Origin: Collybia mongolica
Lineage: Eukaryota; Basidiomycota; Agaricomycetes; Agaricales; Clitocybaceae
Assembly (NCBI GenBank): GCA_013420905.1
Contig: JAAXNY010000001.1
Coordinates: 8,060,001 to 8,124,000, forward strand
Reading direction: 5' to 3'
Length of the DNA: 64,000 bases
Shown here: in pieces, positions 49,114-59,729 of the stretch
Numbering within the stretch: position 1 is the stretch's first letter
Layout of the letters: each line of letters starts with the position of its first letter
Notes under the pieces: generated by a model
Told to the model about the DNA's origin: nothing
Databases searched by the model: none
The model's input: the letters and a program-made list of their open reading frames with translations, nothing else
Made by a program: the position numbers and the translations under genes

Positions 49114-50349
49114 CGCTACCTAACATACGATTGTAATTCGTGCAACTGTATTGCCTGATAATGGGCGTAGTGCTTTATGGGAGGCCCTAATTATCTCCTA
49201 CTACGGGTCGGAGCTTTGAAAGTCGAACATGCTCCTCCTCTTCGCGTACAACTACTATCATAGGGTGTAATGGTGATGTCATTCGTAGTCCCTGGCACCC
49301 GGGGCAGCTATTCTGACTGTAAATGAGGCTAACAGTAAGGATGCATGCCTGTTTAGTACCTAGTGATGACGTCGGAACTCCTCATGGACGATAGCTGTTG
49401 CATATGGTAGGACGCAATTAAGTGCTGCACGATTCAACCGGGATGGCGTGGTTATATGCAATCAGTTCTGGAAAGGAGAGGTAAATATAAAATGACGTAG
49501 TGCAACTGACTAATTGTTTGGGTCGAAATCCACCTTCCCAGAAACTCATGAGGACGGAATATATTTTCCTAGTGCCGGCGCGAGCCCAGCTAGGTTTTCT
49601 TGCGAAGCCGTGAACGTACATCTGTGCGCCTTGACGCCTAAATCGAGTCCCGAAAAGACGATGCGCGTTGCGAACTCCTGAGTCCTGCCATTCCCGCGAC
49701 CCCCGCTACAGAGCTCCCAGACAGAGGAGCGGCGGTGAGGTGTCTAGAGAATCACTTTCTCTCAGACACAGAAAACCGAAAGAGACTTTTGATGGTGGTC
49801 GTAATCGATTCCGGAGTCCTCATGAGTGTTTGGCAAATTTCAACGTCCATGAGGCTCGATTGGCTCGGAGTGTCGTCGGGCGCTCGAGTAATCCATATAT
49901 AAAACATTTGCTTGGGCTCAAGAAAAGAGGAGGACCTCGGTAGTCGATCGTTCCATGGTCGAGTTTTGGGCCGCCATCAGAGTCGACATACTGTCTATGG
50001 CCCAGCGATTAAATCTGATAAAAACCATGACCCGGGTATCATGCCCACCAAACCCCAACTACATGAAACGTGTTTTGTGGCGTTGGAAAACGATGCCCGT
50101 CCAGGTAATTACTCAGCCACGGGGATGCCAGTCCGTCAATTTTGTGAAGACTGTCAGGAATTCGTGCCGGTTCAGACACCCAAAAAAGACGTTGTGAATA
50201 TATCGTTCATGACATTGCACTGCTGAGTCGCATTGCGGGTAATGGTGGATTGCAGGGTATGGATAAATGCTCCATGCGCAAAAGGGAACGGGGGGTAATT
50301 GTGAATGAGCCGTTCTTTCGTCACCCGGATACTTTATCGAGTCAGTGGT
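49114..50349. other. Intergenic with repeat A copy 2
   Basis: No gene supported. Contains repeat A copy 2 (49503-49789). The frames at 49.9-50.2 kb lack any domain. Confidence 0.4.
49503..49789 (+). repeat. Dispersed repeat A, copy 2 (CpG-rich)
   Basis: Partner of 12871-13159. This copy keeps CG at sites where copy 1 has TG or CA (for example AAGACGATGCGCGTTGCGAAC here against AAGATGATATGCATTGTGAAT there). It is therefore the less decayed copy. Same strand, 36.6 kb apart, no coding potential. Confidence 0.75.
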
Positions 50350-50680
50350 CATGGCCCAGGTGGGCATCTCCGTGATAACAGGGTGCTTACTAGAAACTGG
50401 CGCTGTGCGTGATACGTGCGTCAAATAAATGAACCTTACCTCCTTTGTTTTACTCCTTCCCGCTGCTTTCCATCTTCCTGCCCCCTATCCCCACAAATAA
50501 CTGTCACGGATCCTGACTCTCTTCATAGCCTTCAGTGGCATACGTTGTACGGCATGTTTCGCAGACGATGCTGTGGGCATCGAATTTCAAAGAAACATAG
50601 ATTTGGGAAGGTAAATCCCACCCTGTGAAAAGAGAAGCTTTCATTTCCATTCATGTTGTAGCCTTGCTGACTACATCGTC
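50350..50680 (+). pseudogene. Decayed duplicate of the TSC13 3' end
   Basis: Matches the last intron and last exon of TSC13 (about 48830-49130) in order. GGGCATCTCCGTGATAACAGGG resembles TSC13 GGTTATCTCCGTGATGACAGGG. A pyrimidine-rich intron-like stretch follows, then GATGCTGTGGGCAT..., and a run ending CCATTCATGTTGTAGC against TSC13 CCATTCATCTTGTAGC. Reading frame is broken by indels. Upstream exons of TSC13 were not found in the duplicate, so it is a truncated tandem copy and cannot code for the enzyme. Confidence 0.7.
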
Positions 50681-51255
50681 GTGGTTCGTAAATATTGAAG
50701 AGGACAAGTTGCTTTGTTTGCGGCGATTTGCGACCACTGAACCAAGGCGTTGATCGGCGTCGCTTCCAATCCTGATCCTTATTTTAAGCTTCTTTCCGGT
50801 GCCATCACCGCCGCCGCCATCTGGAGCGTCGAGTATCGACTAAATACTTGAAGTTATAGCCCGGGCGAGTCATTGCGGAATACGTACTTCCATGCCGACA
50901 TAGTGATAACGATCACTCGTGACTTGTCGGTCCAGCCCGCAGAGCGACCTCAGGAGGCCGGGATGATCGTTGCGGAGATTATCCACGGCCAATGGTCTCC
51001 GCCACGGATTGACTAGAACCTATTTGCCCTGGCACATGCACTCAAATTCCTTCGGCAATGGCGATGATGTTGCGGCTCCATACGAGCCCTGGGCCAGATG
51101 ACCCGACGCGTTTTTGATTACCGGGTTCGATGCCGATATGTGATATATCAGTATTCTTCGAACATTGAGTCCGACGATATAAAGAGACTCGGCAAGTCTT
51201 TTTTTTTTTTGTCGCATCGGTTCACCCCCAGATCAATTTCTCCTCTATATTCACG
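50681..51255. other. Intergenic, upstream of the secreted protein gene
   Basis: 575 bases, no gene recognised. An 11-base T run lies near 51198, about 55 bases before the start codon at 51256. Confidence 0.4.
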
Positions 51256-52133
51256 ATGGTCCGATTCCTTCTCTCTGCTCTGCTCTCCCTGGCTGTTGCT
51301 GTGCTTGCAACACCTGCTGACCTTGTTGGCCTTGAGGCGAGGCAGGCGGTAGATAATATCGTCTATGTCACCGACGCCAATTTATTCTGGTATGTTAACA
51401 CAGAGCTCTCAAATTTTCATCCCAGCTGACCAGATTTCATCAGCATGATTATGCCTCGGTACTGATGAAGTTTATCCTAACGACTTTACATTATCTCACA
51501 TCTAAATTCTAGTGACCCGCACACGAACATCGGCGATAGCGAGCACCCTGGCGGGATGAAGACGTACTGTTCGCCCGCCGGACGATACTCTACCCAACAA
51601 GGACAACTTCCCACTGAATTCTGGAGGAACGTTGAATTCAAGACTGGTAACGGGAGGAACGGAGGACGATATGCACAACGTAAATACCCCCTTGAGTCTA
51701 TCATTCTGATTCACTTGTATTAACTATTCGGGCCCCAGTCACAGGATGCATTCGCCCGGAACTCCTCAGCCGGCTTAACCCCAACGATGGTGGTGGACAG
51801 TATGATTCCAGCGGCGGCGTTGGCGGACGGGGTAACCCTGAAGGCAGCAAATGTCTTGGGTATATTGGCACCTGATATCTCCATTCCGATCTAGCTCACC
51901 TGCGTCATTCCAGATACAATCACTACGTTGAACTCGTCGAACCTGCTGGCCCCCGCGCGTGCATTAAATGTTGTGATGATCCGGCTGATTGCCCTACCAA
52001 CAAAGGTTTGTTTTTCATTCCCTTTTCTAGGATTTTAGCCCTATGTTCTTTTTCTATCGTGAACTGACAACGATCTTTAGATACTCAGGGCTGCCCAGCA
52101 GTTATTCAGGGAAATTATTTCGACTGTGCCTGA
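51256..52133 (+). CDS. Small secreted cysteine-rich protein, uncharacterised
   Basis: Exons 51256-51389, 51444-51458, 51513-51679, 51739-51859, 51914-52005, 52081-52133. The protein has a signal peptide (MVRFLLSALLSLAVAVLATP) and about 175 mature residues. Recognisable stretches are NIVYVTDANLFC, PRDPHTNIGDSEHPGGMKTYC, RYAQLTGCIRPE, LNPNDGGGQYDSSGGVGG, YNHYVELVEPAGPRACIKCC and a C-terminal CPAVIQGNYFDC. Eight or more cysteines suggest disulphide bonds. I believe similar secreted proteins exist in other Agaricomycetes, but I know no function. The second exon is only 15 bases and is required: it supplies MIMP and completes Cys and Arg codons on either side. No transmembrane segment or GPI signal. 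Confidence 0.78.
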
Positions 52134-52532
52134 TACTGATGCCTTTTTCGTTTCACGGACTTGTGCATGTTGCTACGGACATGTTTTGATCTTCGTTTAT
52201 TGACCCCAACGAACTCTTCTACGAGTGTAAAGGCCAGTAGGGCATTTACCGTTTCACACGAAGGACGATGTTTTACGATAGTAACTGAAAGCGTGTTTAC
52301 TTGTGAAATTTGAATTTGTTGTCTGATTTCCGGGACTCTTGTGTGTTCATAATATTGCAGGATAGGGGCGGAGAAGCTTCCGCGAGCGGTGTTGAGCAGT
52401 TGGGCGACGTCAGTATTCCGGATATCCGGGCCGGGATCATTTCTTCCGCGTTGTGCGGATCCCGGTTCCCGGAACGACCCATCCTCAAATAAAGGCTCGG
52501 AGTCAGACGAAATATTGTCTATTTTGATTTTT
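52134..52532. other. Intergenic
   Basis: About 400 bases between two genes on the same strand. Contains the 3' flank of the secreted protein gene and the promoter of the hydrolase gene at 52533. Nothing else seen. Confidence 0.4.
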
Positions 52533-53955
52533 ATGTCAGCCTCGAAATTTCTACGATTAGGGAACACTCGCATAGGGCTTCAACGAGCGAGTATAAGCTG
52601 TGAGTAAACCTACAAAAAATAAAATCCAACTTTGAAACACATGAGGCTTTCGAGAAGGCAGAGCTTGTCCTACGTCCGCCGCGAACCTTCAAAGACTATT
52701 ATCGTCTTCGCCTACGCGACGCACAGAAGCTGTTGAGTTGGAGTATATTGCAGACATACCTCCAGATGGGAATAAGACAAATGGTGCTTTGGTAATTCTG
52801 CACGGGCTCTTGTGTGTTTGATATTCTGTGAATGATATTGTCTTCACGGCTGACTGTCAACAGCGGCTCCAAGCGTAACTTCGCAACGCTATCCAAAGCC
52901 TTTAAGAAGGAGCTGAACATTCCCGTATATGCCCTGGTGAGGCCCACACTCACACCCTGATCACAGTAGACCCTCTGATGTTGGTCCAAGGATCTTCGCA
53001 ACCAAGGGACGTCGCCTCACGTTGAGCCAATGTCCTATCCTGCAATGGCCACAGACGTCCTGCACTTCCTCAAGACCCACTCTTTGACCAACATCACCTT
53101 GCTCGGCCATTCCATGTACGTCTTGGTGTATGGTCGGACGCACGTTTCGTTGATAAAGGTACGGCCAGGGGAGGCAAGGCAGCGATGGCGGTCGCTCTTC
53201 ACCCGTCGCTAGAAGCCCCCAACTCCCACGTATTGTCGAATCTCATAGTAGCGGATGTCGCGCCGACCCGAGCCCGGCTTTCGGGGGAATTCATGATGTA
53301 CGTTGGGGCCATGAAAGAAATCGAGGAGCGGAAGCTTAAGACGAAAAAGGAGGCGTTGGAGGTACTGCAATCTTACGAGAAGGTACGCTTACGTCTTGGC
53401 TCGTTTCTGGTGGTGCAGAGCTCACATCTCGTCAAGGACGCCCAACTATGTGCCTTCCTCATGACCAACCTCGAGCCCATCACCACGAGCCAACCATACG
53501 CTAAGTTCCGTGTACCGCTCGATACTCTCGGCGGCGCGATAACAGAAATAGGCTCTTTCCCTTATACGCCGGGGGAGCGGACCTGGAGTGGCCCAACGAT
53601 GTTTATCAAGGGCTCCAAAAGCCCGTAAGTACAGTTACCAGTTAATATACTGTGTAACCTTTGATGAGAATGCTTCTTTTTTCGTAGGTACATCAATCGT
53701 CGTAATATGCCGGACATTGAGGCATTCTTCCCAACGAGGACGTTAGAGACGCTCGACGCTGGTCATTGGGGTGAGTCATGATTGATGTATTGGAAGTAAG
53801 GCTCATTGCAGAACATCTTTTGTCATTGCAGTTCATGGTGACAGGTAACTACTACTCATTTGCAGTAGACTTGTACTCTAACATTACTACTTCACAGACC
53901 AGTCGAGTTTAAGCAGCTTGTGGTTGACTTCATAAAGCGAAACAGCCCGAGGTGA
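52533..53955 (+). CDS. IMO32/ABHD11-like mitochondrial alpha/beta hydrolase (copy 2)
   Basis: Exons 52533-52599, 52646-52811, 52864-52936, 52991-53115, 53169-53382, 53437-53624, 53688-53770, 53832-53844, 53898-53955 give 328 residues, total length divisible by three. The N-terminus MSASKFLRLGNTRIGLQR is a credible mitochondrial presequence. Core motifs match copy 1: VILHGLFGSKRNFATL, LDLRNQGTSPH, LLGHSMGGKAAM, NLIVADVAPTRARLS, ITEIGSFPYTPGE, TLDAGHWVHGDRPVEF. Copy 2 has extra introns compared with copy 1, including one that leaves a 13-base exon next to the catalytic histidine. Several introns share position with copy 1, so they arose by gene duplication. It is G/C-richer than copy 1. Confidence 0.87.
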
Positions 53956-54101
53956 TACCCAGCCATATAGATACTGGCGAACGAAGATATGCGTCATGTT
54001 TATCATGGCACGCCATTACTAGATGCGATTGAACACCTTTGCCTGCGTTACAATAAGCAATTTATTGATCTAATCAAATTTACATCGCCGGCGCTGACGC
54101 T

Positions 54102-55437
54102 TCACGGAATACTATACGCCCGCCACGCCTCTCCAGTCATATCGTCGCCGCCGACCCAGCTACTCACAAGACTAGAAACCATGGTCTTCACTTTCCACCC
54201 CACGAGGATGATAATAGACGTGAACATGGGATGCGCGTCCAGTATGACTGTGGTTAATGTTCGATGAAGTTCTCAATTCCTCATCTGAACTAAATAAGAC
54301 GCACCTCGTAACCCAAACCCTGCAGACATGCCACCCAGAACATTGCGGATGACCCATTCACGGTCGATTTTGTCATCATCCAATACTTCGAAAGCCTTGA
54401 TAAAGTACTGGGAAGGGATTGCTGTTCTGTTCCAAAACGATGGGATTGTAGGGCTTTGCACAGGCGTCGATGTTGGACGCCAGATCGTGAGGAGGAATAG
54501 GAGGAAAAGTTTTGTTAGGGACGAATAAAATAGTGTAAGGGGTATTAAGGAGAATCTACGCCGGTGGTCTGAGTACACGAAAGTCACTTATAAAATGACA
54601 TACCTAAACTCGCGTTTGATATCAGACTCGGACACTGGTGCAGCGCGTTGACGCAGACTTTGCGCCCACCCAATGCAGGTTTGGACAACATAACAGGCGG
54701 CCATTATGCTCGAATGAAATCCAAGCGTTTCTGGAAGTACATGTGAGCCCCCGTCGAAGTTCATCACAAGCCAGGACACGAACCAATGAAGCAACCTAGA
54801 AACACGCGAAAAACGCTGTCAAGCGTTCCTTCCGTCCAATGAGACACATCTACTGGTTGGTTGGGATCTAACAGCAAATCAGGATGTATGTGTGTATCAA
54901 ATGAGTTGGCTCACTAAGATAGCTCCATCTTATGACTACGAAGAGTAAGTTCCCAGGCGCATCGCCGGCAAATAAGATACATCCTTACATGCATCCAAAA
55001 GCACAAGTGTGCCTCCCAGTTTCAAGATATGTAACCATCGTTCCTGATGAGGCTCAACGTAATGTCGAGTAGAATATTGAGATCAGACTTACGTACCTTC
55101 TCCCTGTTCGAATTCAGTCGCTCGGCACTCGTGGCAGCGCGTTCCTTCTGTTCACCTCCACCCAACGCGCGCCGCGGTTCCGTTCCGCGATTATACAGAA
55201 GATGGCGATACACCCCCCTTTTCAGGAGGATCAGGTCGAGGAGGAGCGTTAGAGAGTCATGTTCGACGTATGGGTCCGCGAAGGACTGGCACTTGGACTA
55301 GAATTCGGCTTGTAAGGTTTCTTGCATCATCATAGGAAAGTGAGCACACGGACGCACTGTTCCAGCCGCAGATTGTTCGCTGATTGGTAAACTGTGTAGA
55401 GGTATGGGGTGAAGTGCGTGCAGGTTGTGCAGATTGG
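54102..55437 (-). CDS. ARV1: ARV1, ER lipid-homeostasis membrane protein
   Basis: Minus strand from ATG 55437 (MPICTTCTHFTPYLYTVYQ). The N-terminal zinc ribbon has CTTC and, across the first intron (about 55320-55376), a CSKC pair followed by FADPYVEHDSLTLLLDLILLK, the ARV1 homology domain; then GVYRHLLYNRGTEPRRA. Later exons give WLHILKLGGTLVLLDA, a hydrophobic stretch LHWFVSWLVMNF, LFYSSLTKLFLLFLLTIW, AFEVLDDDKIDREWVIRNVLGGMSAGFGLR and a last exon VILDAHPMFTSIIILVGWKVK ending at 54102. ARV1 acts in the ER in sterol distribution and GPI-anchor synthesis. The donor of the first intron (GTCCGT) is unusual. The exon boundaries between 54600 and 54950 are approximate. Confidence 0.88.
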
Positions 55438-55902
55438 CATGGCGGTCCGGTGACAACAGCTTATATCCGAAATGCGCTTTGTTGATCACTACCACCGTAA
55501 TTTTATTAGGTCTCGTTTCTTATATTGATATCCCTACCTGCCCAACATCAATGCAGATCGAAAATCAAGTAAAGGCAGAATGCTGGCAGCCTAAGGTCTC
55601 GGCGTTTACTCAAATACTCTCCTTCGGCCAACAACTCTGCGTCCTTTCTCCGGATCTCCTCCAGACTAGACTTATCAACGAGGGATTTTCTTAACAAAAT
55701 CAAGCTATGCCTAACGGATTACAATGCTTTCTTCATCAACCAACCAAAAAATCTTGAATGGCAGCTGGGACCGCAAGTTATGGACTAGCGGACAGAACTG
55801 CTCGTCGTTCCTCACATCTGCCAGCCGCACTAATCGAGATAAAAGTAGAAGCTGGACCGTCCCACCTTTGAGGTCATCCTTTTCCCCTTTATCTCGCCCG
55901 CT
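55438..55902. promoter_or_regulatory. Bidirectional promoter region between ARV1 and a divergent gene
   Basis: 465 bases between divergent start codons at 55437 (minus) and 55903 (plus). No coding exon or named factor site recognised. Confidence 0.4.
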
Positions 55903-57648
55903 ATGTCTCGTTCTCTCAAGAACGCTTGTCACTCCTTTGTCAACACACTCGTTTATCTTTGGACGTTGGTCCAAGCCCTCTTCGCCCGCAATGCTAGATC
56001 GTCCTCCCCATCACCCGATCAACTCACACTAGTACCGTACCCGACCAATATCGATCTCGAAAGTGGGCATGAATGTATCCAAGGTTCATTCAGTCCTTTG
56101 ACAAATACTCTACCACTGACATGACCTTCTCCAGGAGATGACACGGGAGTGGGGGACCGCGGTTTTCGCCCAAGAGACTCGGTCGCTTATGTCAACGCTA
56201 TACGAAAGGCATTGATAGAAGATGCTCGGCGTCAAAAAAGTTTGAGACGCTCGTCGGCGTTCTCGCCTCAAACACCCCAGAGCAAGAATTATTCAGAGCC
56301 TATCAAGGAGATCGATGACACAGATGAGTCAGCCTCCAAGAGCCCCAATGGAACTTTACCTCTCCCGCTCGATGATGCTTGCAACGAATCGGCTGACATT
56401 TCAAGTGCTTATTCGCATCGCACTTCTGCGACGCCCGAAGAGCCTTCTGTATCTGATATTCTGCCCGTTTCCGATCTTGTCCCAGCTTCAACGAATACTT
56501 CTCCTTGCTCAGACGTCTTCACCGAGGGTTCCAGTAGGTTCAGCAAGTTCAGATTCGGCGGCTACCCTCTCAGCAGTACCCCACCCAAGACCCCCAAGAA
56601 CGGGAGAGGTCATAGGAGAGCTGCACTTGCAACTATCACCAATATTGCACATGTTGCAAGGCTCTTCTCGCCCCCCGATGTGCCCAGTCCCACGAGGGCT
56701 GGCTCAATCTCTGGGGTGCCCATGGTTCAGAGGATGCGCAGTCAGTCGCTGCGGCGTAAACCTGCTTTCGATGATCTTCATTCACCCTCGCCAATACGCA
56801 GATACTCCCAGGCGTCACTCGGAGACTATAGAGCCAGCCCAACAAAACGCCGAGTTTCTATTGTCTGGTTTTCTGATAAAAATGGGATACCTTTCAAGAG
56901 TGTCAGCCCCCTTCGGATCGTCAAGCGCAATCCGCAGCTGCCTTCGAATCCAGACGCTCAGCCCAAGATAGTACCAGCCCAAGTCGCAGAGGAAAATCTC
57001 CGGGACATGGTAGCGGCAGTCAGAAATCTTCGTGAACAAGAGTGCGACGAAGAGGGAGATGCCGCTCGGGAGCTCATCAATCGTGCATCGGTCTGGACGT
57101 GCAAAACGGTCGTTACCAGGGAATCGAATAGGAATATCTTGGGTACCCTTAACCAAGAGGACGAAACTGACGAGGAGGAGTATGGTGATCAGGCAACTTG
57201 TCGTTCGACGTGTTCCCCTCCGCCTCCATACGCATTCTCGAACCCTGGCTTCCACCAAGCCCCCGAGAAGGCAGCAGTAGTGACCGATACCTCTTGCGAC
57301 CCTAAAGTCGAGTCTTCCTGTGGTCCGTCCACCTCTGGTTCGACGGAGCTTTCGTACCTTCAAGATGGGAGCCCACTCTCGTCACTGGGATCATCTTTGG
57401 ACGATATTCTTACCTCTTTCGAGGGTCTGATCGCGACTCTAGGTCCTACGTCACCAGTTCCCAAGACGCCGATGCGGATCGAAGAGAAAGTGGAAGGTGT
57501 ATTGAATGAAGGAGCGCCGTGTGATATCCGGGAGAAGCCAATGAGCTATCACTTTCACCCTTATGGTGGTACCGCCAATGAAGAGGCGGAAGGCTGTGAT
57601 GGGCCTCATTGGAGTGAAGTGCTGTTGCTGGAGGGATATACCATTTGA
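55903..57648 (+). CDS. Hypothetical disordered protein (short N-terminal exon plus long exon)
   Basis: Exons 55903-56083 and 56135-57648 give 564 residues. The first exon (MSRSLKNACHSFVNTLVYLWTLVQALFARN) contains a hydrophobic helix that might bind a membrane. Splicing CAAG to GAGATG yields HECIQGDDTGVGDRGFRPRD, then an ordered island DSVAYVNAIRKALIEDARRQ. The remainder is Ser/Pro/Glu-rich and disordered, with short basic patches (SPTKRRVSIVWFSDKNGIPF). That VSxVxFSDxxGxP-like piece resembles a docking motif but I cannot assign it. No known domain. Architecture recalls the gene at 40201. Confidence 0.72.
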
Positions 57649-58195
57649 GATCCAGGGCTTGTTTGTCACTGCTGAGGTTTATATATTATTTTTGGAGAAT
57701 CACGACTTGTCCCTGTTACTGCCGACAGAACACTAGTACACTTAGCATCTATTGGGGAGTAGTCCTATGACTCTGGACCCTTAAGGTAGATCCGTTTATA
57801 CTGCACAACGCACATTTATATTGGATTATTCGGTCCATTCAGAACAGGGGGGCGTCGGTGAAACACCAGGAAGTGAGCGCTCTTCCGCCTTTTGGGATTG
57901 GAAGTGCAACTCGACGTTAAGCACACCCGACCCCCCTCCGTATCAAATCTACATCAATATCATTCTTATAATCGAAGAGAAACAATACCGTAAAGGCTCC
58001 CTGAGGAAAAGTCTTTGCCAGCCTGAAGACAACCTCCGATAAACACAATATAGTTCATGTTTGTGAATTATGAAAGGCAAAACAGAGTAAAATTCCGGCT
58101 CGAAAGAAATGTGTAACCTCGATATCTTTGTCCAATAGAGCGATGGAAAATGGGCGACAATGAAAAGAGACTCAAAGGCGCTTGTCAGATGGGAA
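57649..58195. other. Intergenic
   Basis: About 550 bases between a plus-strand gene and a minus-strand pseudogene. No feature recognised. Confidence 0.4.
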
Positions 58196-59009
58196 TTAGC
58201 AAACGTCCTTGGTGTAAAAGAAAATAAAGCATTGGTATTGTAAATTCCATACCCAGGTACTTATTCATCGGAGTGGATATGTGCAAACCATCTAACAACG
58301 CCCCTGGGGGCGACCTTAATACCGTCCTAGACTCATAGCGGTCCTACTCAACAATCCTTGGGTGTTGACTCATACTAGGAAAAAGGTGAAGAAGACTCAC
58401 GCGCTCGTTTTGGGCATTGGGGACTGCCCTGGGACTGCTTGATCGAACACCGTTAGAGGCAACAGAGGGTCAACAGTTCTATGAGGGGCTTATATGACCA
58501 ATTCCAATAAAAACATCTCGCCTTGCCAAAGTAAGATTTCTTGTTCTGACACTTCTAGATGAAGTTGATGGCGTCGAGCGTGGACGAAATTTATCACCTT
58601 TATCCTAAATATGTGGTCCCTTGTCGATTGGATTAACAAGAGGTCGTTCACCTCTTGGACTCAACCGTATACGCTACGGCCACAGTGATGGGTATAAAAA
58701 GGCTGGAAGGATTCACACCAGCAACAAGCATCTCTGAGCAATGTCAGAAGTATCAAAGACCCTATCATATAACGGTTTCGTTCTAAATTGCACCACACGG
58801 GTGTTAAATTTAGCCTTCGGGTTCGAGGACAAAGTTGCCAGGAGCCCACTCCACCGGCCTTTCTGCAAATCATCACCGTCGGATCTTAACTGTTCATCGA
58901 CGCAGTTTCCTCTCAAACGACAATTACTTAGAAACTCTACCCAAGTGAATGTGTGTGCGCCGACACCTGCTTATCAGGCCGCTTCGGTCACATCGTCTCT
59001 GAAAGGAGG
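58196..59009 (-). pseudogene. Decayed GH17 glucanase copy
   Basis: Minus-strand remnants match the intact GH17 gene at 61176-62620 in the same order. They include an acceptor plus DDVTEAA at about 59000, DGDDLQKGRW near 58870, NPKAKFNTRVVQF near 58800-58840, and a C-terminal part with GWFAHI-like and GYGIYNT-like coding near 58210-58300. Frame is broken by stops (a TGA after the conserved ADDV..AA stretch, TAA in the C-terminal part) and by small indels. The catalytic acid region QFGSEP is changed to QFRTKP. The signal-peptide exon was not found. It cannot make an active enzyme. Confidence 0.75.
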
Positions 59010-59729
59010 TTAAGTCTCAATCATTCTTAGTCCAAGAGTCCTGTCAAAAGACCAGTTACTCACCGTCATTGAACCCTTTGCGAACATACAAAAAATTTAG
59101 CCAAGAGTTTGGTCAAACTTTGGTCTAGTCAGGACTAGTCAGGACAACCAAAAAAAGATCAGTGCGCCACCAAAGCTGGTACTCTAATCCTAAAATGCGC
59201 ATGTCATAGGTAAAAGCAAATCTACCACAGCCCTTGCCGTAACCAGGGTTGGACTCATAGAATCCGAAACAAGGATAACTCAAAACCTGCCGAAGACCAT
59301 AGTCCTAGTCCGGTATTGACTCAAGCAGGCCACAGAGGATAGCTCTAAGACGTGGTGGAAGTTTATTTTAATAACTTCAAGGAGTGTATCGTGCCCATTC
59401 AGCGGCGTAATAGTTCCCAGAGAACTTGAAGGGCCACCACGCAATTAGCCGACATCTCCCGCGACGCTCAGTTCAGACCTCCCTGTGGTCAAACCTAAAT
59501 CACCGATTCCAGAACAGATCGTACTGAATATGGGGATAAAGTAGATGCCAAGATGTAAGGAGCAGCGTCATGTAATACAAATGTAACGCCTATGATGATG
59601 AACATTTAGGATGGTCTCTTTTGAAGAATGCTAAGCGCACACCGGTATATTGTTCTATAACAAAACCAAGAAGCTCCTCGTATTAGTTGATAGAAGGAAA
59701 GTGGAAGCACCAAAGGATTACAGGATAAG
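59010..59729. other. Intergenic
   Basis: 720 bases between the GH17 remnant and the 3' end of GET4. No gene recognised; some of it may be the missing 5' part of the GH17 copy but I could not align it. Confidence 0.35.
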
